DNA of 42,081 bases, from positions 1 to 42,081 of the forward strand of contig NZ_FZNQ01000019.1 in the NCBI RefSeq assembly GCF_900188065.1, written 5' to 3'. The stretch is from Halorubrum vacuolatum. Lineage in GTDB: Archaea; Halobacteriota; Halobacteria; Halobacteriales; Haloferacaceae. The notes under the pieces were generated by a model that saw only the letters and a program-made list of their open reading frames with translations, did not search any database and had not been told where the DNA came from. Within the stretch, counting starts at the first letter, position 1; every line of letters starts with the position of its first letter. This document shows positions 1-6,750 of this stretch, piece after piece. The translations under genes were made by a program, and so were the position numbers.

Positions 1-1
1 G

Positions 2-121
2 GTTCAGGGATCTCAAACACATCCAGAACCAGACACTTTCTCGTGGTTAATTCGACGATTCAATCTGACCGATTACGTCATTCGTGAAGTACCGAAAGTA
101 GAGCTATCCAAAATTCCTTGA
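2..121 (+). CDS. C-terminal end of an unidentified gene cut by the window edge
   Basis: The frame starting at base 2 is open for 39 codons and ends in TGA at 119-121. The visible tail is polar and plausible as protein, with a WLIRRFNLTDYVIREVPKVE segment near the end. Its stop overlaps the TTG start of the next small gene (TTGA, 118-121), the 4-base arrangement expected of translationally coupled genes. I do not recognise the protein. The start lies outside the window, and coding status rests only on the open frame and the overlap. Confidence 0.4.
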   Translation, partial: VQGSQTHPEPDTFSWLIRRFNLTDYVIREVPKVELSKIP

Positions 122-333
122 GATATGTTCTTCCAGAAAATGTATGGGCATTACTAATCGTAACCTGCCTAGTAGTTCTAAATATCTCTGCGGGAATAGC
201 CGCATTTGTTTTTCTCCTAAACTTGTTCGTCGCCCAAAACGTTATAGGCACCATTACTGTTGGACTGTTTACTCTTCCTATTGTATACTCTACGGTCGTC
301 GTTTCAGCTGTCTTATGGAGAATAAGTGAATAA
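118..333 (+). CDS. 71-aa membrane protein, two predicted transmembrane helices
   Basis: After a short N-terminal stretch the sequence is almost wholly hydrophobic. One helix lies at about residues 9-37 and a second at about 43-66, with a short loop between, and the protein ends in a charged RISE tail. There are no metal-binding or catalytic motifs. The TTG start overlaps the stop of the upstream gene by four bases, which supports translational coupling and this start. Codon usage is AT-rich, unlike the chromosome to the right, consistent with the integrated element. It could be an accessory, immunity or holin-like protein of that element, but nothing in the sequence decides between these. Confidence 0.5.
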   Translation: MRYVLPENVWALLIVTCLVVLNISAGIAAFVFLLNLFVAQNVIGTITVGLFTLPIVYSTVVVSAVLWRISE

Positions 334-410
334 TTTAGATAAACTTCAAAACAAGAACATTGCCTACCTTATGTGAGTGTCTAGAGCGCTCTCTATCCGT
401 TCGATGACCA

Positions 411-533
411 CTATCCAATCTGTCTTACCAAGGTAACACCTTTCATAATGTGGTTTGCCGCATCACAGGCACTGGAAAAGTCTTGCCGAGGTATATAATA
501 TCCCTTCCAAGGTGTGGATAAGTGCTCAATCAT
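411..533 (-). CDS. Possible 40-aa peptide in AT-rich DNA
   Basis: A minus-strand frame stays open for about 55 codons. An ATG at 533 gives a 40-residue product beginning MIEHLSTPWKGYY and ending LVRQIG. Residue composition is balanced (aromatics, Asp, Ser, Cys) rather than the Arg/Ser/Pro-rich pattern of antisense frames here. No recognisable motif and no clear TATA box support it. It could be a real small gene, a decayed remnant or chance in low-GC DNA. Confidence 0.2.
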   Translation of the reverse strand: MIEHLSTPWKGYYIPRQDFSSACDAANHIMKGVTLVRQIG

Positions 534-861
534 TCCATGTTTAGCGACAAGAACTTCATCTGTCGAATCAGATCCTCAATAGTCAGCTACTCCAACATTA
601 TACGCAGCCCCATGTTTTTATACGCTCTTTAGTTGGCTCGGGAGGAAAGAGGAGTGACATGTCCTATTCTGGATCCAGGGCAAAATAAACGTTGGGCAGA
701 CTCCATAAGCGAGACTCATAATTTATCTAGGGGACCTCTCAGAGCCCTTATGACGTGCACGTTGACACTCGGGTCGTTCTGGAACACTACCGGCGCACTC
801 TTCCCCGGTTTTGAAGAGCGTCGCGAGTGGCCTCAGGTCATGAACGGAAATGCGCTGACTG
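534..861. other. AT-rich stretch with no supportable gene
   Basis: Short frames exist, for example from a TTG at 633, but their composition is not protein-like and no family is recognisable. A GAGGAG purine run precedes an ATG at 659, yet that frame closes after nine codons. The base composition differs sharply from the chromosome right of 3398, which is the main information here. Confidence 0.4.
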
Positions 862-1108
862 TTTAGCGACTGATACTATTCTCACCCTTGACATTTTTTG
901 ATCGCTCGACGCGAGTGGTGCGGTCCCTTAGAAAATGTGGCCTTAGCCACACCCCTAACCGGCGACCGACCCCCCGGTGTCGATCCGCCGGCGCGAGCAG
1001 CTCGTCGAGCTGTCGATGGGCATGGGCTCGCGCCGAGATCGTCGTCGAGAGCCACCGCTCAGCCGTCGAAAACCGGTGAAAAGAGTCGCTAAATCAGGGT
1101 CAGAATAG
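862..1108. repeat. Paired short inverted motifs flanking a GC-rich island
   Basis: TTTAGCGACT at 862-871 has an exact inverted copy, AGTCGCTAAA, at 1084-1093. A second 12-base motif at 876-887 (CTATTCTCACCC) has an inverted copy with one mismatch at 1097-1108 (GGGTCAGAATAG). The order of the two motifs is the same in both places on the plus strand, so the copies are circularly permuted relative to a simple terminal inverted repeat. The 170 bases between are clearly richer in GC than the left flank. This may be an insertion footprint, a small non-autonomous element or a recombination site. Confidence 0.4.
936..951. other. Perfect 6-bp hairpin
   Basis: TGTGGC, a CTTA loop, then GCCACA form a perfect six-base-pair hairpin. 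It lies inside the region bounded by the permuted repeats, next to the change from AT-rich to GC-rich DNA. It could be a terminator, a transposon-end hairpin or chance. Confidence 0.3.
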
Positions 1109-1132
1109 CGTTGCCACTCACGAGGGGCCGCG

Positions 1133-2752
1133 TTACCGGAGAGTCTGACCCCTCCCCCACGCACCGCGAGCCGGCCGGATCTTCGGTCCGGCTTCATCGC
1201 GATAGTGGGTCTCTGCATCCTTCAGCCGCTCCGGGTCCCGCCCGGCGGCGACCCAGTACCGCTTCAGCCGGGTCACCAGCTCGGCCCAGGACTCGCCCGC
1301 GAGGTTCCCCATCCGAACGCGAAGCCGCGCCTCGCGCTCGTCGACGTGAATCCCGTTCGCTTGGCAGAACGCGATCAGCTCGTCGGTCCGCTCGTCGAGC
1401 GCCTGCCGTTCGGCGTTCTCGACCGCGTTCGCTGCTGTACCGAGTGCGTTCCGAACTCCCTCGCGAGCCGCGTTGAGCGCCTCGACGACCTGCTCGGCGA
1501 CGTAGTGTGACCGGAGCGCGACCGAGCCCTGTTCGCGGACCACCATATCCTCGATTCGCCGGAGCCCACGCCGCACGCTGTCGGGGTGCCAGTCGTGTTC
1601 GTCCGCGATCTCCGCAGGCGACACCCTGCCGCCGTCGGAGACGAGCGTCTGAAGCGAATCCCACTCGACCGGCGAAAGCCCGTTGGCGAGCTGTCGAACG
1701 ACCACGTTCCGCTGGTCGCTCTCGACCCGCTCCAACTGAAGCGACAGCACCCGCGATCGGTCGACCGTCTCGGCGAGAAAGTATGCGTCGGGGACGTACG
1801 TCCGCCCACGGCCGGGCCCGTCGTCATCGAGCGGCTGTGTCGGCAGGCCCGCCTCGTTGATCGTCGCGAGTACCGCCTCCTCAAGTTCGGTCGAGAGTCG
1901 ATCGTGATCGGCCGGTCGAAGTGTTTCGTCCCACCGACTCGACTGATACGACGCCTCTACCTTCGGGTGTGCGAGCGGGTGGTCGTCGGGCATCGATTCG
2001 GCGTTTCGTGCGTAGTAGTGCTTCAACTCCTTCGGGATCTCGTGGTCGGGGAAGCACTCGCGGATTCGTCGCTGCCCGAGAGTCACCGTGTGATAGTAGC
2101 CCGCGCGTTCGGTGTCGTCCTGAACGATCTTCCGGTATCCCTCGCGATCGCTTTCGAGGAGATGACCCATCCGGGCGATTGGTCCCTCGCGGGCGTGGAC
2201 CGGACCGGAAACGCCGCGGTGAAGCCGAACATATCGCGCGGCATCGGTGACGACCGAATAGTCCGGAGAACGGTTCGTGAAGTACATCGGATCGAGCGTC
2301 ACCGCACCGGCAGCCCGCTGGATGATCGTCTCGACGCGATTGAACTCGACGTTCGCTGCTCGAACGCGAACGTTTACCGCGTCGCCCAGCTCCCACAGGG
2401 GACGGGCGGCCTTCTTGCCGCTCTTCGATTCGAGCCCATACCACCGGGGCTGGATGAGCGCCTTCACCTTCTTCTCGCCCACGTCGTCGTCGCGGACGGC
2501 GTTGAGCCGAAACTCGCGGATCGTCTCGAACTCGACGCGCGTTCCGTCCCGTGTCTCGCCGCCTTCGGGCGGGGCGAGCCCGGACTCCTGAAACGAGAGG
2601 GTGACCCGCCACGTCTCGCCGTCGAGCCGGAAGCTTCCGCGTCGGCTTCCTGTGGCATCACACAGCCGCGCCGCACCGAACCACGGCCCAAGCCCATCGG
2701 GATACACGTAGTTCGCCGAGTACTCGTGTGGGGCCGTCTCGACGGCCTTCAT
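1133..2752 (-). CDS. Large winged-helix protein typical of haloarchaeal proviruses (DUF7845-like)
   Basis: This 539-aa protein resembles a family I recall as DUF7845, common on haloarchaeal proviruses and integrative elements; the function is unknown. The N-terminal ~250 residues look like a mixed alpha/beta domain. Residues ~370-406 form a winged helix-turn-helix (VSPAEIADEHDWHPDSVRRG), followed by a long helical region rich in Ala, Glu and Arg and then an RLKRYW segment. A DNA-related role is inferred from the winged helix only. The start at 2752 is preferred over one 12 codons upstream because it makes an exact ATGA overlap with the stop of the preceding small gene. It is the last gene of a four-gene minus-strand operon and ends in TAA shortly after the permuted repeats. 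Confidence 0.75.
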   Translation of the reverse strand: MKAVETAPHEYSANYVYPDGLGPWFGAARLCDATGSRRGSFRLDGETWRVTLSFQESGLAPPEGGETRDGTRVEFETIREFRLNAVRDDDVGEKKVKALIQPRWYGLESKSGKKAARPLWELGDAVNVRVRAANVEFNRVETIIQRAAGAVTLDPMYFTNRSPDYSVVTDAARYVRLHRGVSGPVHAREGPIARMGHLLESDREGYRKIVQDDTERAGYYHTVTLGQRRIRECFPDHEIPKELKHYYARNAESMPDDHPLAHPKVEASYQSSRWDETLRPADHDRLSTELEEAVLATINEAGLPTQPLDDDGPGRGRTYVPDAYFLAETVDRSRVLSLQLERVESDQRNVVVRQLANGLSPVEWDSLQTLVSDGGRVSPAEIADEHDWHPDSVRRGLRRIEDMVVREQGSVALRSHYVAEQVVEALNAAREGVRNALGTAANAVENAERQALDERTDELIAFCQANGIHVDEREARLRVRMGNLAGESWAELVTRLKRYWVAAGRDPERLKDAETHYRDEAGPKIRPARGAWGRGQTLR

Positions 2753-2868
2753 CGACGATCCTCCCGATCGAGGTAACAGCCGGCGCATTCGAGCCCATCA
2801 CCGCGATCTCGGACAGATGGACGAGCCACTCCACAGCTCCCGCAGGTGGGGAGATTCACGCTACTCAT
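2749..2868 (-). CDS. 39-aa zinc-ribbon microprotein
   Basis: This short gene encodes two cysteine pairs: TCGSCG at residues 8-13 and ECAGCY about 18 residues later. That is the CxxC...CxxC layout of a single zinc ribbon, with a charged DREDRR tail. Its ATG overlaps the stop of the 38-aa gene upstream (ATGA). Its own TGA overlaps the ATG of the winged-helix gene downstream (ATGA again). These paired overlaps and the cysteine pattern are strong evidence for a real gene despite its size. The partner of the zinc ribbon (DNA, RNA or protein) is unknown. Confidence 0.7.
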   Translation of the reverse strand: MSSVNLPTCGSCGVARPSVRDRGDGLECAGCYLDREDRR

Positions 2869-2981
2869 CGACCCCTCCGGTCGGCGTCACGCTGCCAACG
2901 AAGTCGAGCGGCATCGTAGGCGTGGGCTCGTGGGCCGTGGGCGGGATCGTACAATCGGCTCGCCCGCACGAAGGGCGTCAT
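2865..2981 (-). CDS. 38-aa basic peptide in overlapping operon
   Basis: The frame runs MTPFVRASRLYDPAHGPRAH and on to an Arg-rich end (RLRWQRDADRRGR). It has no cysteines and no hydrophobic helix. Support comes from its position: its ATG overlaps the TGA of the zinc-ribbon gene before it, and its TGA overlaps the ATG of the 39-aa gene after it, both by four bases. It fills exactly the space between two credible genes. The product is not recognised; the basic character would suit nucleic-acid contact, which is inference only. Confidence 0.55.
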   Translation of the reverse strand: MTPFVRASRLYDPAHGPRAHAYDAARLRWQRDADRRGR

Positions 2982-3223
2982 CCGGACAGCCCTCCGTTCC
3001 ACGGCTCCCCGCCGTTCCGCGCCGGGTGCGTTCGTGGGTCCGGCGTGGGAACGTCCCGACCGGCGGCACTCCCCTCACAGATACGAACCCAGGTGTCACA
3101 CTCGGGACAGCGATGGGCTCGATCGTCATCGTCACCGTGGACCCGGCGGAAATCATCCGAGACGTGCGAATTACACGATAAGCAGGCTGATGCGGCCCGC
3201 TCAGCGGGAATAAGCCGGATCAT
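2978..3223 (-). CDS. 81-aa zinc-ribbon protein (DUF7563-like)
   Basis: Residues ~10-45 hold CLSC, SHVSDDFRRVHGDDDDRAH and then CPEC, a compact zinc ribbon, followed by a CEGSAAG segment and a Pro/Gly-rich tail. The layout resembles the haloarchaeal DUF7563 family; another member is present at 29341-29499 in the core chromosome. The ATG at 3223 is preferred over one 13 codons upstream because a TATA-like element lies about 25 bases before it, giving a leaderless transcript. It is the first gene of the four-gene operon; its TGA overlaps the next ATG. Its role is unknown. Confidence 0.7.
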   Translation of the reverse strand: MIRLIPAERAASACLSCNSHVSDDFRRVHGDDDDRAHRCPECDTWVRICEGSAAGRDVPTPDPRTHPARNGGEPWNGGLSG

Positions 3224-3237
3224 CGACAGCCCCCGTA

Positions 3238-3252
3238 CACTATACTTTTCGC
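3238..3252 (-). promoter_or_regulatory. TATA-like promoter of the element operon
   Basis: On the minus strand the sequence reads CGAAAAGTATAGTGT, centred about 23-27 bases before the ATG at 3223. This is the spacing of a haloarchaeal TATA box driving a leaderless mRNA. It would drive the whole four-gene operon. Confidence 0.5.
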
Positions 3253-3397
3253 AGGACGGCAAGGGGGGCCAACAAGATCTTTAACGGGCTCTCCCGAACG
3301 AAGGGGTTCAGTCCAATCTGAATTCGGGCCTTTCAGACATACGAGGATGCCGCTAACGGCGTTTCCTCTTTCGGCCACGAATCGCGTAGAATCTTGA

Positions 3398-3473
3398 TGG
3401 GCCTTGCCGGATTTGAACCGGCGATCACTCCGTTATGAGCGGAGCGCTTTAAGCCAGACTAAGCTAAAGGCCC
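3398..3473 (-). tRNA. tRNA with CAT anticodon (Ile2 or elongator Met)
   Basis: The minus strand folds as a cloverleaf. The acceptor stem GGGCCTT pairs with AAGGCCC. The D stem is GCTT/AAGC, the anticodon stem CTCCG/CGGAG carries loop CTCATAA, and the T stem is GCCGG/CCGGC. The anticodon is CAT and the discriminator base is A; CCA is not encoded. The anticodon stem lacks the three G-C pairs of an initiator, so this is not initiator tRNA. The G1-C72 acceptor and CTCCG stem resemble isoleucine tRNAs, so an Ile2 tRNA (C34 modified to agmatidine) is my first guess and elongator Met the alternative. Its 3' end abuts the integrated element. A TATA-like box lies near 3500-3512. Confidence 0.9.
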
Positions 3474-3572
3474 GTACACGTCGATACCGGCGGTTCGCCC
3501 TTTAGCATACCGGATCCGCGCGGGTCGTCCGCGGCGGATACCCGACGGTGGCGGAGTGGGGAGCGGAAAACG

Positions 3573-3645
3573 CGCCGAAGCCAGGACTCGAACCTGGGAC
3601 CGCCTCGTTAACAGCGAGGCGCTCTACCAACTGAGCTACTTCGGC
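3573..3645 (-). tRNA. tRNA-Asn (GTT)
   Basis: The acceptor stem GCCGAAG pairs with CTTCGGC. The D arm contains GCTCAGTTGGTAGAGC, the anticodon stem CCTCG/CGAGG carries loop CTGTTAA, and the T arm is CCAGG/CCTGG with TTCGAGT. The anticodon GTT decodes Asn and the discriminator is G, as expected. CCA is not encoded, so the product depends on the CCA-adding enzyme whose gene starts about 95 bases away on the other strand. Confidence 0.96.
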
Positions 3646-3739
3646 CCGTATCCCCCCGTACTCGGGTAGTTTTGATAGGGCTTTCGTTTCCACCCCGCGA
3701 CACCGACACGCTTTCGGCTGAACCCCGAGAATTCCGGCC

Positions 3740-5230
3740 ATGAGCGAACTCGAGACGGTCCTCGCACACGTCCGCGAACGGGTGATCCCCGGCGATGCGG
3801 AACGCGAGCGGCTCCGCGAGGTCGCCGACGCGCTCACCGAGGCGGCCCACGAGGCCATCGCCGACCTCCCCGTCGACGCCGACGTGGTCCAGGTGGGCTC
3901 GACCGCCCGCGGAACGTGGGTCGCCGGCGACCGTGACATCGACCTCTTCGTTCGGTTCCCGCCCGACCTCAATCGCGAGGAGCTTGAGCGCTATGGCCTC
4001 ATGGTCGGCCACGCGGTCCTTCCCGACGGCCACGAGGAGTACGCCGAACACCCATACGTGAAGGGCGAACACGAGGGGTTCTCCGTCGACCTCGTGCCCT
4101 GTTATGCCGTGCCGTCGGCCGCCGACCTCATCTCCGCCGTCGACCGCACCCCGTTTCACGACGCCTACCTCCGAGAGCGACTCGACGACGACCTCGCCGA
4201 GGACGTCGTCCTCACCAAGGCCTTTTTAAAAGGGATCGGCGCGTACGGCAGCGACCTCCGCACCGAGGGGTTCTCCGGTTACCTCACGGAGCTGCTCGTC
4301 GTCGAACTCGGCGGGTTCCTCCCGCTCATCGAGTCCGCACGGAGCTGGCATCCGCCGGTCGAGTTCGACCCCGAGGGACACGCCGAGCGAACCTTCGAGG
4401 ACCCGCTCGTCGTCGTCGACCCAACGGATCCCACCCGGAACGTCGCCGCCGTGCTCTCGCCGGCGAACCTCGCACGACTGCAACACTACGCACGGGACTT
4501 CCTCGAAAATCCCCGAGAAGAGCCCTTCGAACGAACGGTCCCCGAACCGCTCGACGCCGCGAGGGTCCGGGAGCATCTCACCCGGCGCGGGGCGACCCCG
4601 GTCGCCGTCGTCTTCGACGCGCCCGACCTCGTCGACGATCAACTGTGGCCACAGCTCCAACGATCGCTCGACGGCGTCGTCCGCGGGCTGAACGCGCACG
4701 GCTTCGACGTGCTGCGGGCGGAGGCGATGGTCGACGACCGGCACGACGCCGCGTTGCATGCGGCGGCGACCGTGCTCCAGGACGACGGCGGTTCCGGAAC
4801 GGACGGAATTACGGATGATCCGGGGGGATCCGGAACGAGCGACGATACGCGACCCAACCGCGCCGACCGAGGGCTGGCGATGCTGTACGCCGAGTTGGCG
4901 GTGACGGAACGCCCACGTGTCGAGCGTCACGAGGGGCCGCCGCTCGCGGTCCGGAGCCACGCGGAGGGGTTTTATGCCGCCTACGCCGACGACGTCGACC
5001 CCGACACCTACGGCCCCTTCATCGAGGGGGACAGGTACGTCGTCGAGCGAGAACGTGAGTTCACGACCGTCCGCGAGTACCTCGAAAGCGACGCCGCGAC
5101 CGACGTCGCGCTCGGTGCACACATCGAACGGGAGTTCCTCGATCGGGAGGTGCTCGTCGGCGACGCCGTCACGACCCTCGCGGACCGATTCGGGGTCGCA
5201 CTCGCGGGGTTCTACGAGCCGCGCCCGTAG
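3740..5230 (+). CDS. cca: Archaeal (class I) CCA-adding tRNA nucleotidyltransferase
   Basis: The enzyme adds CCA to tRNA 3' ends without a nucleic-acid template. The class I nucleotidyltransferase signature is at residues 53-70: GSTARGT followed by DRDIDLF, whose Asp66 and Asp68 bind catalytic metal. An archaeal CCA-enzyme middle domain follows (KAFLKGIGAYGSDLRTEGFSG, ~155-175), then an RNA-binding C-terminal half. Length (496 aa) is slightly above the usual ~450, partly because of a Gly/Ser/Asp-rich insertion at about residues 347-377 that looks like a disordered loop. Both neighbouring tRNAs lack encoded CCA, which fits the role. The ATG at 3740 begins an acidic N-terminus normal for the family. 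The gene is divergent from tRNA-Asn and convergent with the HDAC-like gene. Confidence 0.95.
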   Translation: MSELETVLAHVRERVIPGDAERERLREVADALTEAAHEAIADLPVDADVVQVGSTARGTWVAGDRDIDLFVRFPPDLNREELERYGLMVGHAVLPDGHEEYAEHPYVKGEHEGFSVDLVPCYAVPSAADLISAVDRTPFHDAYLRERLDDDLAEDVVLTKAFLKGIGAYGSDLRTEGFSGYLTELLVVELGGFLPLIESARSWHPPVEFDPEGHAERTFEDPLVVVDPTDPTRNVAAVLSPANLARLQHYARDFLENPREEPFERTVPEPLDAARVREHLTRRGATPVAVVFDAPDLVDDQLWPQLQRSLDGVVRGLNAHGFDVLRAEAMVDDRHDAALHAAATVLQDDGGSGTDGITDDPGGSGTSDDTRPNRADRGLAMLYAELAVTERPRVERHEGPPLAVRSHAEGFYAAYADDVDPDTYGPFIEGDRYVVEREREFTTVREYLESDAATDVALGAHIEREFLDREVLVGDAVTTLADRFGVALAGFYEPRP

Positions 5231-5286
5231 CGGGCAGGACGAGCCGGACCGTTCGGTACGTGCCTCACCTCCCCGACACGTTCGAC

Positions 5287-6297
5287 TCAGTCGGCGAGAC
5301 CGAGCCGTGAGCGCAGGTCCTCGATAATCGCCTCGGTTTTCGGGTCGGGGTCGTCATCGGGGGCGATCGGGGATCGGCCGTCGTACGTCTCGTGGACCAT
5401 CGAGACGCCGTCCGCGAGCGTGTCGAGCCCGTAGCCGCCCTCCAGGACGTACGCGACCGCGGCGTCGACCCGGTCGGCGATCGACCGAACGTGATCGGTC
5501 ATGAGCGCGTATCCCTCCGATGAGACCCGCATCCGCGAGATCGGGTCGTGTCGGTGCGCGTCGAACCCCGCGGAGACGATGAGGAGATCGGGGTCGAAGC
5601 GGTCGAGTGCAGGCCCGAGCACCTCATCGATTACGGCGAGGAAGTCAGGATCACCGGCACCGGCTGCAAGTGGGGCGTTCAGCGTCGTTCCCTCGCCATC
5701 GCGGGTGCCGATCTCGGAGATCGCTCCCGTCGCCGGATAGAGCCCGTCCTCGTGTATCGAGGCATAAAACACGTCGTCGCGTTTATAAAAGATGTCCTGG
5801 GTCCCGTTGCCGTGATGCACGTCCCAATCGAAGATCGCCACGCGCTCTGCGAGCCCGTCATCGAGCACCGTCTGGGCGGCGACCGCCGCGTTGTTGAAAA
5901 AGCAGAAGCCCATCGCGTCGGCGGGGACCGCATGATGGCCGGGCGGCCGACCGAGCGCGAAGGGCGTCTCCCGCCCGGTCGCGCCGGTGAGCGCCTCCCG
6001 AGCGGCCCACTGTGAGAGCCCCGCGGAGGTGAGCGCCGCGTCCCACGTGGCCTCGACGGCGACGGTGTCGGGGTCCCAGTTACCGCCCCCGTCCGCACAG
6101 AACGACTCCAATTCGTCGACGTATCCCTCGTCGTGAACCGCGACGATCGCCTCACGGTCGGCGGGGTCGCTCTCGGTGTACTCGACGCTGTGACGCCGTG
6201 CGAGCCCGCGCCGGATCGCGCGGAGCCGGTCGGCCGTCTCAGGGTGTCGTTCGCCCGTGTCGTGTGCGAGACACCGCTCGCTGTAGCCGAAGCGCAT
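5287..6297 (-). CDS. Histone deacetylase-family (HdaI-like) zinc hydrolase
   Basis: This is a full-length arginase-fold HDAC/acetylpolyamine amidohydrolase of 336 aa. Visible motifs are RPPGHHA (catalytic His121/His122), DWDVHHGNGTQ (zinc ligands Asp159 and His161), SAGFDAH (zinc ligand Asp246) and the LEGGYG loop with the catalytic Tyr. The class resembles class II HDACs and H. volcanii HdaI. It likely removes acetyl groups from protein lysines, although small-molecule substrates are possible for this fold. Its ATG directly follows the TAG of the histone gene upstream with no bases between, so the two are almost certainly co-transcribed. That pairing suggests, but does not prove, a chromatin-related substrate. 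Confidence 0.92.
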   Translation of the reverse strand: MRFGYSERCLAHDTGERHPETADRLRAIRRGLARRHSVEYTESDPADREAIVAVHDEGYVDELESFCADGGGNWDPDTVAVEATWDAALTSAGLSQWAAREALTGATGRETPFALGRPPGHHAVPADAMGFCFFNNAAVAAQTVLDDGLAERVAIFDWDVHHGNGTQDIFYKRDDVFYASIHEDGLYPATGAISEIGTRDGEGTTLNAPLAAGAGDPDFLAVIDEVLGPALDRFDPDLLIVSAGFDAHRHDPISRMRVSSEGYALMTDHVRSIADRVDAAVAYVLEGGYGLDTLADGVSMVHETYDGRSPIAPDDDPDPKTEAIIEDLRSRLGLAD

Positions 6298-6729
6298 CTA
6301 CCCGAAGAGCGCGAAGTACGTCTCGATGTCCTCCGCCTGTACGGTTCGTCGGTCGGCGTGTCGCGCGAGCGTCGCCGCCGCGCTCGCGACGTTGTCCGCG
6401 TAGTCCTCGAGGATGTCGGCCAAGGCGATCCGGGCGTCGACGCCGACCCGATACCGATCGTCGATCCGAAGCCGAGCGATCCGGTCGACCGGGGCGACGG
6501 GGAGCGTCAAACGGTCCCGGGCGATCACCTGCTCGACGCCGAAGTCGGACGCCATCAGCGTCTTCCGGCCATCCGCGGTCGCCCGCTCGGCCGCGTCGAT
6601 GGCCAGCTCCGCGCCGTGTGTCTGGATCCGTCGAGCCAGCTCCTCGGCGGCGTCCGCGCTCACGCGGAGCTCGCCCGCGTTCCGCCGAATGATCTGATCG
6701 ACCGGCGCGAACGGCAACTCGACACTCAT
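6298..6729 (-). CDS. hstA: Doublet archaeal histone
   Basis: The 143-aa protein holds two histone folds in tandem, as in other haloarchaeal histones. The first, residues ~3-67, contains LPFAPVDQIIRRNAG and DGRKTLMASDF. The second, ~73-143, contains LPVAPVDRIARLRI and ADRRTVQAEDIETYF. It is more acidic than methanogen histones. In haloarchaea these proteins may act less as bulk packagers than as gene-specific regulators, so the role here is open. The ATG at 6729 is chosen because it begins directly at the first fold and a TATA box lies about 25 bases upstream. A start 34 codons upstream would add unconserved sequence over the promoter. Downstream it abuts the HDAC-like gene; Rpa2 lies upstream on the same strand. 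Confidence 0.92.
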   Translation of the reverse strand: MSVELPFAPVDQIIRRNAGELRVSADAAEELARRIQTHGAELAIDAAERATADGRKTLMASDFGVEQVIARDRLTLPVAPVDRIARLRIDDRYRVGVDARIALADILEDYADNVASAAATLARHADRRTVQAEDIETYFALFG

Positions 6730-6750
6730 ACACACACACGCGTCCGTCCA

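Larger units (their letters stand above)
1..3397. mobile_element. End of a tRNA-associated integrated element (provirus or plasmid-like)
   Basis: Everything left of the CAT tRNA looks accessory. The first ~900 bases are AT-rich compared with the very GC-rich chromosome to the right. They are followed by a compact operon of zinc-ribbon microproteins and a large winged-helix protein of a type I associate with haloarchaeal proviruses. The tRNA 3' end faces this block, which is the usual attachment geometry for tyrosine-integrase elements. Some pleolipovirus-related proviruses (SNJ2 type) are, as I recall, integrated at tRNA-Met genes, so a CAT tRNA fits. No integrase and no second att copy were seen, so the other end must lie outside the window. 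The exact border is inferred, not proven. Confidence 0.6.

Noticed and set aside
633-866. 77-codon frame from a TTG in the AT-rich region
   Set aside because: Composition is not protein-like, there is no promoter and no motif; the nearby purine-rich run leads only to a nine-codon frame.
940-968. Resemblance to the tRNA 3' end (GGCCTT ... AACCGGCGA) as a second att site
   Set aside because: Only short stretches match and the spacing differs by two bases; a real att copy should be an exact run of at least ~15-20 bases.
955-1218. Minus-strand 87-codon frame in the GC-rich island
   Set aside because: Arg/Ser/Gly-rich, overlaps the end of the winged-helix gene and resembles antisense noise.
1586-2776. 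Long plus-strand open frame opposite the winged-helix gene
   Set aside because: It is the antisense shadow expected in GC-rich DNA; the minus-strand gene has a recognisable domain and operon overlaps.
3326-3336. GGGCCTTT resembling the 5' end of the CAT tRNA
   Set aside because: Eight bases only, and the following sequence does not continue as tRNA.
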